NCBI GenBank assembly: GCA_002384855.1
Contig: DGBP01000039.1
Location: 1 to 64,000 of the forward strand
DNA length: 64,000 bases
Reading direction: 5' to 3'
From: Nocardioidaceae bacterium UBA4001
GTDB lineage: Bacteria; Actinomycetota; Actinomycetes; Propionibacteriales; Nocardioidaceae
Made by a program: the position numbers and the translations under genes. The notes beneath the pieces were generated by a model that had not been told where the DNA came from, made no database searches, and worked only from the letters and a program-made list of their open reading frames with translations. Below, one piece after another: positions 14,988-25,400 of this stretch. The first letter of the stretch is position 1; each line of letters opens with the position of its first letter.

Positions 14988-17072
14988 TCAGGCGCCCCCG
15001 GCGACCAGCTCGAGCACCTCGTCGCCGTACTTCTCGATCTTCGCCGGCCCGATGCCGCTGATCCGCAGCAGGGCGGCGGCGTCTGCCGGCCGCACCTCGG
15101 CGATGGCCTGAAGGGTGAGGTCGGTGAAGACGACGTACGCCGGCACCTTCTCGTCCGCCGCCCTGGCCACCCGCCAGGCGCGCAGCCGCTCGAACAGCTG
15201 CTCGTCGTAGCCGGCCGGGCAGCCCTCGCAGTGGCCGATCTTGCGCTCGGCGGTGGTCGACAGGGGGGCGTTGCAGACCCGGCAGTGCGCGACCCCGCGC
15301 TTGGACCGCGTGCGCGAGGCCCGCTGCTCCGTGACGCGATCGGACTGCACCCGCGGCCGCAGCCCGGTGAGGAACCTGGAGGGCTTGCGCGTGGACCGCC
15401 CCCCGGGCGAGCGCGAGAGCGACCAGGAGACCGACAGGTGGACACGCGCGCGGGTCGTCCCGACGTAGAGCAGCCTCCGCTCCTCCTCGACCGCGGCCGG
15501 CCCGTCGGCGTAGACGATGGGCATCATCCCCTCGTGCATGCCGACGAGGAAGACCGCATCCCACTCCAGGCCCTTGGCGGCGTGGAGGGTGGCCAGCGTG
15601 ACGCCCTCCGCGACGGGGGCGTGCTGCTCTGCTGCGCGCCGGTCGAGCTCGTCGACGAAGGCCGCGAGGTCGGCACCGTCACGGCTCGCGAACTCCTCGG
15701 CCTGAGAGACCAACGCCTGCAGCGACTCCCACCGGTCGCGGACGCTCCCTCGCCCGGTCGGCGCCTTGTCGTTCCAGCCCATGCCCGTGAGCACCGCCTT
15801 GACGTCGGCGAGCAGCCCCTCGCCCGAGCCCGCGCCGCTACGCGCGCTGCCCCGGATGAGCGTGACCGCCTGACGCACCTCCGGCCGCTCGAAGAACCGC
15901 GCCGCGCCGCGGACGACGTAGGGCACGCCGCGGGCGGCGAGCGCCTCCTCGAACGCCTCGGACTGGGCGTTCACCCGGAAGAGCACCGCGACCTCACGCA
16001 TCGGGTGGCCCGCCGTGCGCATCTCGAGGATGCGCGCGGCCACGGCCTCGGCCTCGGCCACCTCGTCGGGGTGCTCGGTGTAGGCGGCCTCGGGCCCCGC
16101 CTCCTGCTGGGACCGCAGCGAGACCCCCGCCGAGGACGTCCCCGCCAGCAGCTGGTTCGCCGCGGCCACCACCTGCGGCGTCGAGCGGTAGTTGCGCACC
16201 AGCTGCAGCGACGTCGTACCGGGGTGGTGGCGCGGGAAGTCGGTCAGGAAGGTCGCGCTCGCACCCGCGAACGAGTAGATCGTCTGCGCGGGGTCGCCCA
16301 CGACGCACAGGTCGTCGCGGCCCCCGAGCCACAGGTCGAGCAGCGCCGCCTGGATCGGGCTGACGTCCTGGAACTCGTCGACGACGAACCAGCGGTACTG
16401 ACGGCGGATCTCGGCGGCCACCCGCTCGTCCTCGGAGAGGAGTGCGGCGCTGACGAGCAGGACGTCCTCCATGTCCATGCGACCCTGGTCGCGCTTGACC
16501 TCCTCGTAGGTCGCGAAGACGCGCGCCACCGTGGCGTGGTCGTGCCCGGTGACGCTCCTGCCGCGAGACTCGGCCACCCGGGCGTAGTCGTCGGGCCGGA
16601 CGTTGCTGACCTTGGCCCACTCGACCTCCGAGGCGAGGTCGCGCAGGGTCGCCTGGTCGGCTGCGAGACGGTTGCGCCGGGCGGCGTTGCCGAGCAGCGG
16701 CAGCTTGGACTCGGTGAGCACGGGCAGCTCGCCGCCGTACACCCGTGGCCAGAAGTAGCGGGCCTGCCGCAACGCGGCGGAGTGGAACGTGCGGGCCTGC
16801 ACGCCGTCGGCCCCGAGCGCCCGCAGGCGGGTGCGCATCTCCCCGGCCGCTCGGGTCGTGAAGGTGACCGCGAGCACCTCGGTGGGGGTGTACACGCCGG
16901 TGGCCACGCCGTAGGCGATCCGGTGGGTGAGCGCCCGGGTCTTGCCCGTGCCGGCGCCCGCGAGCACCCGCACGGGGCCCCGCAGCGCCACGGCGACCTC
17001 TCGTTGCTCCGGGTCGAGGGCCTCGAGCAGGCGGTCCGCCGTCCCGGGAGCGAGCCCGGCGGAGGGGTCCAT
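14988..17072 (-). CDS. uvrD2: ATP-dependent DNA helicase UvrD2
   Basis: A 694-aa superfamily 1A 3'-5' helicase. Walker A is AGAGTGKT (38-45) and Walker B VVDEFQD (230-236); later motifs include QLVRNYRSTPQV and LATLHAAKGLEWD. The C-terminus has four cysteines (597, 600, 615, 618) and then an HRDC domain (about 622-694), the diagnostic architecture of mycobacterial UvrD2. The ATG at 17072 gives the family length (about 700). It is divergent from mycoredoxin and lies upstream of the whiB7 leader on the same strand. Role: DNA repair/unwinding; essential in mycobacteria. Confidence 0.96.
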   Translation of the reverse strand: MDPSAGLAPGTADRLLEALDPEQREVAVALRGPVRVLAGAGTGKTRALTHRIAYGVATGVYTPTEVLAVTFTTRAAGEMRTRLRALGADGVQARTFHSAALRQARYFWPRVYGGELPVLTESKLPLLGNAARRNRLAADQATLRDLASEVEWAKVSNVRPDDYARVAESRGRSVTGHDHATVARVFATYEEVKRDQGRMDMEDVLLVSAALLSEDERVAAEIRRQYRWFVVDEFQDVSPIQAALLDLWLGGRDDLCVVGDPAQTIYSFAGASATFLTDFPRHHPGTTSLQLVRNYRSTPQVVAAANQLLAGTSSAGVSLRSQQEAGPEAAYTEHPDEVAEAEAVAARILEMRTAGHPMREVAVLFRVNAQSEAFEEALAARGVPYVVRGAARFFERPEVRQAVTLIRGSARSGAGSGEGLLADVKAVLTGMGWNDKAPTGRGSVRDRWESLQALVSQAEEFASRDGADLAAFVDELDRRAAEQHAPVAEGVTLATLHAAKGLEWDAVFLVGMHEGMMPIVYADGPAAVEEERRLLYVGTTRARVHLSVSWSLSRSPGGRSTRKPSRFLTGLRPRVQSDRVTEQRASRTRSKRGVAHCRVCNAPLSTTAERKIGHCEGCPAGYDEQLFERLRAWRVARAADEKVPAYVVFTDLTLQAIAEVRPADAAALLRISGIGPAKIEKYGDEVLELVAGGA

Positions 17073-17219
17073 GGCGACCACGCGGAACAAACTCCTCGGT
17101 TGGGGTGTTCTGACCACTGGAGCCGTGCGGCGCACGGCTCGCTGCGTGTCCGGGACGGCGGCCCGCCGACCGGTCACGACAGGTCACCCAGCGTAGACGT
17201 CGGAAGGGACAGTTCACTC

Positions 17220-17480
17220 ATGCCTGCCAGCTCCGGAGCCGCGGTCACGATGTACTCCACCCAGTGGTGCGGGTACTGCTTCCGCCTGCGCAAGCAGCTC
17301 GACCGCGAGGGCGTCAGCTACGACGTCGTCGACATCGACCGCGACGACGACGCAGCCTTCTTGGTCATGCAGGTCAACGGCGGCAACGCCACCGTGCCGA
17401 CCTTGGTCTACAGCGACGGGTCCTCGCAGACGAACCCGTCGGTGAAGCAGGTCAAGGCGAAGCTGGCCTCGCTCAACTGA
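17220..17480 (+). CDS. mrx1: Mycoredoxin-1-like glutaredoxin
   Basis: An 86-aa thioredoxin-fold protein with active site QWCGYC (about 17-22) and the cis-proline region NATVPTLVYSDG. Mycoredoxins reduce mixed disulfides with mycothiol, the actinobacterial low-molecular-weight thiol. The position next to uvrD2 and nudC matches Rv3198A of M. tuberculosis. The reading frame stays open for 2.3 kb upstream, antisense to uvrD2, but ATG at 17220 gives the known length and is preceded by GGAAGGGA. Confidence 0.95.
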   Translation: MPASSGAAVTMYSTQWCGYCFRLRKQLDREGVSYDVVDIDRDDDAAFLVMQVNGGNATVPTLVYSDGSSQTNPSVKQVKAKLASLN

Positions 17481-17490
17481 GGCAGCCGGG

Positions 17491-18384
17491 TCACCACTGC
17501 CCCGGGAGTCTCCCGCCGTACCACGTCTCGATCAGTGTCCGTGAGATCGAGATGCCGCCGGGCAACAGCAGGGTCCCCGCCTCCGCCTCCTCGCGCATCC
17601 GTGCGCGGGTGAACCACCGCGCGTCGCTGATCTCCTCGCCGTCGACCCGGATGTCCGTGGTCAGTGCCTCCCCGAAGAAGCCCACCATGAGGCTCGCGGG
17701 GAACGGCCACGGCTGGTTGCCCAGGTAACGCACCGCGCCGACCTCCACCCCGACCTCCTCGGCGACCTCCCGCCGGACCGCGTCCTCCAACGACTCGCCG
17801 GGGTCGACGAAACCCGCCAGCGTGGAGTACCTGCCCTCCGGCCACCTCGGCTGGCGAGCCAGCAGCGCACGGTCCCCGCCGTCGGTGACGAGCATGATCA
17901 CCGCCGGGTCGGTGCGTGGGAACTGCTGGCGGCCACAGCCGTCACAGGTCAGCACGTGGCCCGCCGCGGCCACCGCGAGACGGCCGCCGCAGCGCGGGCA
18001 GAACCGGTGGCCACGGTGCCACTCCCCGAGGGCCACGGCGTGCACGAGCAGGCTGGCGTCGGCCCGGGACAGCGCAGGGCTCACCCGCCGCAGGTCGGCC
18101 CAGTCGTCCTCCGGCTCCTCGACGAGGACCGCGAAGTGGGCGAGGCCGCCGTGCAGACCGAGGAAGATTCGCCGGCCCGGCGGCGCCTGGTCGGGTCGGG
18201 TCCACGCGAGCGTCGTACCGCCCCCGGTCACCGGGAACCGTCCCCGTGCCAGCGGCAGGACCCGGGTGGCCGGGTCGGACCACGTCTCGGCGAGCCAGGC
18301 GTCGTCGGTGCGTCGGTGGCCCACCCGGTCGTGGGCGCGGACCGACAGGGCGATCTGGGGCTGAGGCGAGTCCTCGTCGGGCAT
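17491..18384 (-). CDS. nudC: NAD(H) pyrophosphatase / RNA decapping NUDIX enzyme NudC
   Basis: A 297-aa NudC-type enzyme cleaving NADH to NMNH and AMP, and able in homologues to remove NAD caps from RNA. A zinc ribbon (CPRCGG and CDGCGRQ) precedes the Nudix box GFVDPGESLEDAVRREVAEEVG. The NADH-pyrophosphatase signature reads NQPWPFPASLM, with Asn where most members have Ser. The ATG at 18384 is directly preceded by an in-frame GTG, so either may start. It is convergent with mycoredoxin (10 bases between stops). Confidence 0.94.
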   Translation of the reverse strand: MPDEDSPQPQIALSVRAHDRVGHRRTDDAWLAETWSDPATRVLPLARGRFPVTGGGTTLAWTRPDQAPPGRRIFLGLHGGLAHFAVLVEEPEDDWADLRRVSPALSRADASLLVHAVALGEWHRGHRFCPRCGGRLAVAAAGHVLTCDGCGRQQFPRTDPAVIMLVTDGGDRALLARQPRWPEGRYSTLAGFVDPGESLEDAVRREVAEEVGVEVGAVRYLGNQPWPFPASLMVGFFGEALTTDIRVDGEEISDARWFTRARMREEAEAGTLLLPGGISISRTLIETWYGGRLPGQW

Positions 18385-18415
18385 CACCCCTCGACCCTAT
18401 GCCGGTGCGCCGCCC

Positions 18416-18421
18416 TAGGAT
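18416..18421 (+). promoter_or_regulatory. -10 box of deoD, leaderless
   Basis: TAGGAT lies 7 bases before the deoD ATG at 18429, so transcription should begin at or next to the start codon. No ribosome site is present. Confidence 0.5.
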
Positions 18422-18428
18422 CGCGGGC

Positions 18429-19148
18429 ATGAGCACCCACATCGCAGCCTCGCCCGGGGAGATCGCGCCGCACGTCCTCATGCCCGGCGACCCCCTGCGC
18501 GCGCGGTGGATCGCCGAGACGTTCCTGGACGACGCCACGTGCTACTCCGAGGTTCGGGGGATGTTCGGCTACACCGGCAGCTTCCGCGGTCGGCGCGTGT
18601 CGGTGCAGGGCTCGGGGATGGGCCAGCCGTCGCTGGCGATCTACGCCCACGAGCTGTTCTCGGCGTACGACGTCGAGACCATCGTCCGGGTGGGCTCCTG
18701 CGGCGCGCTGAGCCCCGACCTCGCCCTGCGCGACATCGTGCTCGCCTCGGGCGCGTGCACGGACTCGTCGATGAACCGGATCCGCTTCGAGGGGCTCGAC
18801 TACGCCCCGGTGGCCGACTTCGGCCTGCTGCGCGCGGCGTACGACGCCGCCGTCGCTGCCGAGCTGCCGGTGAGGACCGAAGTGGGCCTGATCTTCTCCA
18901 GCGACTCCTTCTACAGCGCCCGGCCGGAGCTGGTCACGCGGATGGCGGACTACGGGGTGCTCGCGGTGGAGATGGAGGCCAGCGCGTTGTACACCCTCGC
19001 CGCGAGCTTCGGTCGCCGTGCGCTGACCGCCTGCACCGTCTCGGACCACATCGTGACCGGTGAGCAGACCACCTCCGAGGAGCGTGAGCAGACCTTCGGC
19101 CACATGGTCGAGATCGCGCTCGAGGCCCTGGTCACGACCGCGGGGTGA
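18429..19148 (+). CDS. deoD: Purine nucleoside phosphorylase, DeoD type
   Basis: A 239-aa hexameric-type purine nucleoside phosphorylase that releases ribose-1-phosphate from purine (deoxy)nucleosides. Visible motifs are MPGDPLRARWIAE (phosphate loop), GMGQPSLAIYAHEL, VGSCGALSPDL and the base/ribose site VLAVEMEASALYTLA, ending with SDHIVTGEQT. The frame extends far upstream but the ATG at 18429 gives the family length and follows a TAGGAT box. It sits between nudC and adnB, where mycobacteria carry a potassium-channel gene, so it is a local substitution. The 3' end overlaps the adnB end by 17 bases. Confidence 0.95.
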   Translation: MSTHIAASPGEIAPHVLMPGDPLRARWIAETFLDDATCYSEVRGMFGYTGSFRGRRVSVQGSGMGQPSLAIYAHELFSAYDVETIVRVGSCGALSPDLALRDIVLASGACTDSSMNRIRFEGLDYAPVADFGLLRAAYDAAVAAELPVRTEVGLIFSSDSFYSARPELVTRMADYGVLAVEMEASALYTLAASFGRRALTACTVSDHIVTGEQTTSEEREQTFGHMVEIALEALVTTAG

Positions 19149-22100
19149 GCGGCTCCCCTCCCCCGACGATCGCCTCGAGCTCGGCGCGGCCGGGGAGGTC
19201 GGAGAGCTCCACGAGCTCGCCGCTGCGGACGTAGTAGAACGCCGCCTCCACCCGCTCGGGGTCGACCCCGGCCAGCTCCGCCCAGGCGACCCGGTAGATC
19301 GCCAGCTGCAGCGGGTCGGCGGTCTGCCGCTGGTTGGTCTTCCAGTCCACCACCAGGAAGCCGTGCTCGGTGGCGTACACCGCGTCGATCCGGCCCCGGA
19401 CCACCTGACCGCCGAGAACCAGCGCGAACGCAGGCTCCACGGCGTGCGGCACCCGGTCGCCGAACGGGCCCGCGGTGAACCGCTCCACGAGCTCCTGGAG
19501 CTCGGTCTCGTCCTCGATCCCCTCGTCGCCCCGCCCCGGCACCTCGTCGAGCCCGACCAGCTGCTGCTGGCCGAACCGCGCCTCGACCCAGGCGTGGAAC
19601 CGGGTGCCGAAACGGGCCGCGGGCGAGGGCTTGCGCGGCATCGGCCGGGCCAGGTCCGCCGCGAGCGCCTCGGGATCGTCGCGGAGCCGGGCCAGCGCGG
19701 TCGCCGACAGGCTGGACGGCAGGGGAACCTCGACCACGTCGTGGTGGCCGGCGGCTGCCTCCTCGAGCAGCCGCTCGAGGACGTCGTCCCACTCCGCGAC
19801 GCGCGCCGCGTCCTCCGGGCCCAGCTCCGCCTCCGCACGGGCCCACGCCGGCACCGCCACGCCCTGCCCTGGCTCGTCAGCAGTGTCCCGCGCGACGCGC
19901 AGCTCGGCGGCGGCCGTGCGCACCAGCGCCGCGGCCTCCGCCCGGCGCGAGACCTCGGCGGAGTGCGCCTCGACCGGCCAGGGTCGCGTGTCTGCGACCG
20001 CGCGGAGCGGGTTGGTCTCGTCCTTGCCCGGCTTGTCGAGCCAGGGCTCCCAGGGCTCACCCCATTCGACCAGCTTGCGCCGTGCGACCTGCTGGTAGGC
20101 CGACGGACCGAATGCCCGCTGCCGCGTCGGGCTCCAGCAGTACGACGAGACGGCCAAGAGGTGCTTGGCGCGGGTGAAGGCGACGTACCCCAGCCGGAGC
20201 TCCTCCTCGAGCTCGTGGTCCTTGCAGGCCGTGGCGAACGCCTTGAGGTCGTCTGCGGAGTAGCCGGCCAGCACCGGCAGGTCCCGGGCGTCCCCGCGCA
20301 GGGGGTAGGGCAGCACGTCGGGACCGGCGGTCCACTTGGTGCGGGTCCTCGATGTGGGGAACTTCTCGTCCGCGACCCCGACGAGGAACACCGAGTGCCA
20401 CTCGAGGCCCTTGGCCCGGTGCACGGTCAGCAGCTTGACGGAGTCCGCCTCGGTGGGTGTGGCGACATCGAGGCCGTTGCCGTGCTCGTCCTCGGCACGC
20501 AGGTAGGCCAGCAGAGCGGGCAGGCTGACGTCCCCGTCGAGACCCTGGAAGTCGGCGACCGCCTTGACGAAGAGGTCGAGGTTGTCCCGGCGGGCGTGCG
20601 CGGTGGGGCTCACCGAGGAGGCGAGCTCCACGTCGATGCCGGTGGTGTCGACGATCCGCCGGACCAGGTCGAGCAGGGGCTCGCCGGCGAACGCCCTCAG
20701 CTCCCTCAGCTCCCGCGCCAGGAGGGCGAACCGTTCGAGCGCCTCGGCCGAGTAGCCGAGGTCGCCCGGGTCCTCCAGCGCGTCCCCCAGCGCGACGACC
20801 TCGGTGGGGTCGACACCCGAGACCGCCTCGGTCAGCTCCTCCTCGATGCTGCGCTCCGCGTCGCGGGCGCCGGAACCCCGGGAGTCCGCCAGCTCGCGGG
20901 CCCGGCGCCCGAGCAGCGCTAGGTCGCGAGGTCCGAGCGCCCAGCGGGGGCCGGTGAGAAGGGTGAGCAGCTCGGCGTTCGCGGTCAGGTCCTGGAGCAG
21001 GGTGAGTGTGGCGACCACCTCGGCCACCTCAGGCAGTCGCAGCAGGCCCTGGAGACCGACGATCTCCACCGGGATCTCCGATGCCGTCAGCGCGTCGAAG
21101 ACGTCCGCGGCGTGGGCGTTGTCGCGGGTGAGCACTCCGATCTGCGACCAGGCGGGCTCGGGCATCGCGGCGTGCGCGCGCCTGACCTCACCGGCCAGCC
21201 AGGCGAGCTCGTCGGCGTACGTCTCGAGCACCGCGCTGCGGATCGTGCCCGGCTCGGCACCGGGCTTGGGCTCCAGCCGCTGCACCTGCGGCATCCGGGA
21301 GTACAGGGGCGTGGCGAGCTCGTTGGCCAGCTCGAGGATGCGGGCGTCGGAGCGGCGGTTCACGGTGAGGGAGAACGTGTCGACGTCGGGCGACCCGTCT
21401 GCACGAGGGAAGTCGCGACCGAAGCCGAGGATGTTGGACACCGACGCCCCGCGCCAGCCGTAGATCGCCTGGTTGGGGTCGCCGACCGCGGTCACGGCGT
21501 GCCCGCGCCCCTGCTCCGGCGACGCACCCGAGAAGAGCCGGCCGAGCATGGTCGCCTGCGCCACGGAGGTGTCCTGGTACTCGTCGAGGAGGACGATGCG
21601 GAACTTCTGCCGCTCGGCGGCACCGACGTCCGGCTGCTCCGAGGCCAGACGTGCACCCAGGGCGATCTGGTCGGAGAAGTCCATCAGGCCAAGGTGGCTC
21701 TTGAGCAGGCGGTAGGCCTCGACGAGGCCGAGCAGCTCCTCGCGACGGTCCATCGAGCTGAGCACCTTGTCGACCTCGCCGATCCGCGTCTTGAGCGTCT
21801 CGGCGGCGCGGGCCTCCTCGACCCGGGGGTGCTGGACGGCATGGAAGGCGCGGACGTCGTCGGGTGTCAGCAGGTGCTCGGCCAGGGCGCCGTCGAGGGC
21901 GAGCAGGTAGCTGATCACGGTGGGTGGGTGGTCGCTCAGCAGCTCGATCCGGCCGTCGTAGCGCGCGATCGAGCGTGCCGCGAGCTGGTAGCGCGTGGCG
22001 TCGGCGATGACCCGGGTGTCCGGCTCGTGGCCGATGCGCAGGCCGTGCTCGGTGAGCAGGCTCGCGGCGTAGGCGTTGTAGGTGGCGACCGTCGGCTCCT

Positions 22101-22458
22101 CGGGCTCGGCGTCGTCCTCCCCCTCCGCGCGCAGCAGGCGCCGCTCACCGGGGCCGGGCAGCACACCGGCGGCGACCAGGCCGGTCCGGACGCGTGCGGC
22201 GAGCTCGCCGGCTGCCTTGGTGGTGAAGGTCAGCCCGAGCACCTGGTCGGGTCGCACCTGTCCGGTGGCGACCAGCCACACCACGCGGGCCGCCATCACC
22301 GTGGTCTTGCCCGAGCCGGCGCCGGCGATCACGACGTGGGGCGACAGCGGGGCGGTGACCACCTCGAACTGCTGGTCGCTGAAGGTGAAGTCCTCCTGCA
22401 TCAGCCGGCGCAGCTGCTCAGGCGTCTCGACGGGCCTGGGCTCGAAGCGGGCGCTCAC
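19132..22458 (-). CDS. adnB: AdnB-like helicase-nuclease subunit
   Basis: An 1108-aa UvrD-type motor fused to a RecB-family nuclease. Walker A AGAGSGKTT is at 45-53, Walker B LDEYQDTS at 291-298, a later helicase motif KLLTVHRAKGLEW is mid-protein, and the nuclease motif VVDWKTNQRQ puts Asp1038 and Lys1040 in the active site. There are no C-terminal iron-sulfur cysteines, unlike the partner. AdnAB is the actinobacterial end-resection motor-nuclease that replaces RecBCD/AddAB. The GTG start overlaps the partner stop as GTGA, so the subunits are translationally coupled. A or B was assigned from size and order. Confidence 0.92.
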   Translation of the reverse strand: MSARFEPRPVETPEQLRRLMQEDFTFSDQQFEVVTAPLSPHVVIAGAGSGKTTVMAARVVWLVATGQVRPDQVLGLTFTTKAAGELAARVRTGLVAAGVLPGPGERRLLRAEGEDDAEPEEPTVATYNAYAASLLTEHGLRIGHEPDTRVIADATRYQLAARSIARYDGRIELLSDHPPTVISYLLALDGALAEHLLTPDDVRAFHAVQHPRVEEARAAETLKTRIGEVDKVLSSMDRREELLGLVEAYRLLKSHLGLMDFSDQIALGARLASEQPDVGAAERQKFRIVLLDEYQDTSVAQATMLGRLFSGASPEQGRGHAVTAVGDPNQAIYGWRGASVSNILGFGRDFPRADGSPDVDTFSLTVNRRSDARILELANELATPLYSRMPQVQRLEPKPGAEPGTIRSAVLETYADELAWLAGEVRRAHAAMPEPAWSQIGVLTRDNAHAADVFDALTASEIPVEIVGLQGLLRLPEVAEVVATLTLLQDLTANAELLTLLTGPRWALGPRDLALLGRRARELADSRGSGARDAERSIEEELTEAVSGVDPTEVVALGDALEDPGDLGYSAEALERFALLARELRELRAFAGEPLLDLVRRIVDTTGIDVELASSVSPTAHARRDNLDLFVKAVADFQGLDGDVSLPALLAYLRAEDEHGNGLDVATPTEADSVKLLTVHRAKGLEWHSVFLVGVADEKFPTSRTRTKWTAGPDVLPYPLRGDARDLPVLAGYSADDLKAFATACKDHELEEELRLGYVAFTRAKHLLAVSSYCWSPTRQRAFGPSAYQQVARRKLVEWGEPWEPWLDKPGKDETNPLRAVADTRPWPVEAHSAEVSRRAEAAALVRTAAAELRVARDTADEPGQGVAVPAWARAEAELGPEDAARVAEWDDVLERLLEEAAAGHHDVVEVPLPSSLSATALARLRDDPEALAADLARPMPRKPSPAARFGTRFHAWVEARFGQQQLVGLDEVPGRGDEGIEDETELQELVERFTAGPFGDRVPHAVEPAFALVLGGQVVRGRIDAVYATEHGFLVVDWKTNQRQTADPLQLAIYRVAWAELAGVDPERVEAAFYYVRSGELVELSDLPGRAELEAIVGGGEPLTPRS

Positions 22459-25400
22459 GACAGCACCGTGCCTGCGCCCTTGACCGGGCAGATCGCGTGG
22501 AACGAGCAGTGGTCGCAGTGTCCACCCGCCCGCGCCGGGAACTCCTCGCCACGCACGACGCGCACCGCCTCCATCAGCTGCTTCTCGATGGGCAGATGGC
22601 CCTCCTCGTCGGGACCCTGCACCTCCTGCTTCTGCACCTTCGCCGCGCCGCGGACCTCCTTGCGCAGCTGCACGAGCTCGGCACCACCCGGGCGAACCGG
22701 CCCGTCGGCGCGGTCCGGATGCTCGGCGAGCAGCTCGTCCAGCGCGCCGTGGGCGACGGCGTGCTGGTACAGCCCGAGCTGCGCGTGGCCGGGGAGGTCC
22801 TTGTCGGGCGGTGGGTACTTCGAGGTCTTGAGGTCGACCACGACGACCCGGCCGTCCTCGTCGAGCTCGAGGCGGTCGGCGTACCCGTTGAGGCGGACCT
22901 GCGACCCGTCGGGCAGCTTCACCTCGGCGGAGAGGTGCTGCTCGGTGGCGACCACCGTGCGCGCACCGGGCCGGGAGTGCCAGGCGACGAAGCGGGCCAG
23001 CGCCGCCTCCACCTCGGCGCGCTCGCGCGAGCTCGACCAGGGGGTCCGGAAGCTCATCTGTCCCCACACCCGGTCGATGTAGGTCATCAGGTCGTCGGTG
23101 TCGACCAGCTCCCCGCGGCCGATGCGGTCGGCCAGCGCGTGCACGACCAGGCCGAACCCCTGCGCTGCCGTGGAGGGCGCGGACCCCCCGGCCTCGCGCT
23201 CCAGGAACCACCTCGCGGGGCAGGCGAGGATGGACTCCAGGGCGCTCGCGGACAGCGTGACCGGCTCGTCGGCGCTACGGATCGGCCGCTCCGCCAGGCT
23301 CCGCCCGCGTGTCCCCCACCAGTGCGCGGGGTCCGCCTGGGGCACCAGGGCGCGGCCGCGGGTCACCGCGAGGGCGAGGCGTGCGAGGCGCCGGGCCGCG
23401 GCCCGGCGCAGGGCCGGGGAGGTCCCCGGGTCGGAGGCGGTGCGCCGCAGCTCGGCGACGAGCCCCGCCAGCGAGAGCGGCCGCACCGGACGGCCCTTCA
23501 CGCTCTGCACCGGGACTCCGAGCTCGTCGACGAAGCGCGAGGGCTGGTCGCCGTCCTCCTCCGGGGACTGCACCGCAGTGACCAACAACCGCTCGGCCGC
23601 CCGGGTGCAGGCGACGTAGAAGAGTCGGCGCTCCTCGGCCAGCAGGCTGGCCGACGTGACCGGCGGGAGCATCGTGTCCTCACCGATCCGGTCGGCCTGG
23701 AGAAGCGAGGTGCGACGACGCAGGTCGGGCCAGCTGCCCTCCTGCACCTGCGCGACCACCACGACGCGCCACTCGAGCCCCTTCGAGCGGTGCGCGGTGA
23801 GCAGACGGACGGCGTCCCCACGCACGCCCTGCTCGGCGAGGGTGTCGGCGGGGATTCGCTGAGCGGTCAGCTGCGCCAGGAAGCTGGCGACGCTGGTGTG
23901 ACCGCGCTGCTCCTCGGTGCGGGCGGCGGTGTCGAACAGGGCGCAGAGCGCGTCGAGGTCACGGTGGGCCCTCCGGGCGGCCGCCCCGCCGTCGTCGACC
24001 ATCGACCGGAGCCGGTCACGCCAGCGAGTGCCGCTCCAGAGCTCCCAGAGCACCTCCTCGGCGGTGCCCCCGTCGTCGAGGCGTGCGCGGGCATCGCGCA
24101 GGAGCCGGGCCAGACGCCTCACCTTCGCCGCTGGCCGGCCCTCCACGCCGGAGAGCACGTCGGGCCGCAGCAGAGCCTCGCGGAGCAGCTCGGCCGAGGG
24201 CCGCGGGGCCCGCTCCTCCTCGGCCGACGCCGTCCTCTCACGCGTGCGGAGCTCACGGGCGAGCGCGCGCACCTCGGTCGCGTCCAGGCCGCCGAGCGGG
24301 GAGCCGAAGAGTGCCTCGACCCGGTCGGTGCCGACGTGCTCCGGGTGGGAGCGGTCCTCGTTGTCCAGGTTCACCACCAGCCGAAGAGCCTCGAGCAGGG
24401 CACCCACGGCGGGCTCGTCGACGAGCGGTGTGTCGTCGGCCGCGACCTCGACCGGGACGCCGGCCGCCGCGAGGCTCCGCCGGAGCGGAGGGATGGAGGC
24501 CCGACCGGACCGCACGAGCACGGCCATCTGCGACCAGGGCACGCCGTCCTCGAGGTGGGCCCGCCGGAGGAGGTCGGCGACGTGCTCGGTCTCCGCGCGG
24601 GCGGTGTCGAAGACCCGCACGTCGACCCGGCCGGGACCGAAGGGGGTCTGCGACGACTCCGGGTTGCGGAAGGCCTCGAACAGCTCGGCGCCGATGGCCC
24701 CCCGGGTCGGGATCGCCCCGGCGACGGCCCGCGACGCCTCGAGGAGGACCGGACCGAAGCGTCGGGTCACCCGCAGCGCGACGGTCGGAGCCTTCCGCCC
24801 GGCTCTCGTGGGGAACTGCGCGGGGAAGTCGAGGATGCCGCGGACGTCGGCCCCCCGGAAGCCATAGATCGACTGGTCGGGGTCACCGACGACCACGAGG
24901 TTGCGGCCGTCGCCGGCGAGCGACCTCAGCAGCCTGACCTGCGCCGGGTCGGTGTCTTGGTACTCGTCGACGAACACGTGCTGGAACTGGGCGCGCAGCC
25001 GGGCACGGACCGCCGGCTGCTCGGCGAGCAGCACCGCACGGTAGATCAGCTCGGGGTAGTCGATGGCACTGTGGTCGTCGAGGATGACCTGGTACTGCTG
25101 CATGAAGCGCGCGGCCGCGAGCAGCTCGGGTGCCCCCGCCTCCGAGGCGATCGCCTTGAGGTCGACCGGGTCGAGCCCCTTCTCGCGCGCCCGGGCGAGC
25201 ACCGCCTGGACCTCGCGCGCGAACCCTCGCGTGCCCACGGCCCGCCGCAGGGGGTCGGGCCAGAACCCGGTGCCCTGGGTGCCCTCGAGCAGCTGCTGGA
25301 GCACGACGTCCTGCTCCGGGGCCGACAGGAGCCTGAGGGGCGCGGCGTAGAGGTCCTCCGTCGCGTGGGCGCGGACCAGCCCGTAGGCGAAGGAGTGGAA

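Noticed and set aside
14895..17219. Extended reading frame upstream of mycoredoxin
   Set aside because: It is antisense to uvrD2; the glutaredoxin domain begins at 17220 and needs nothing more.
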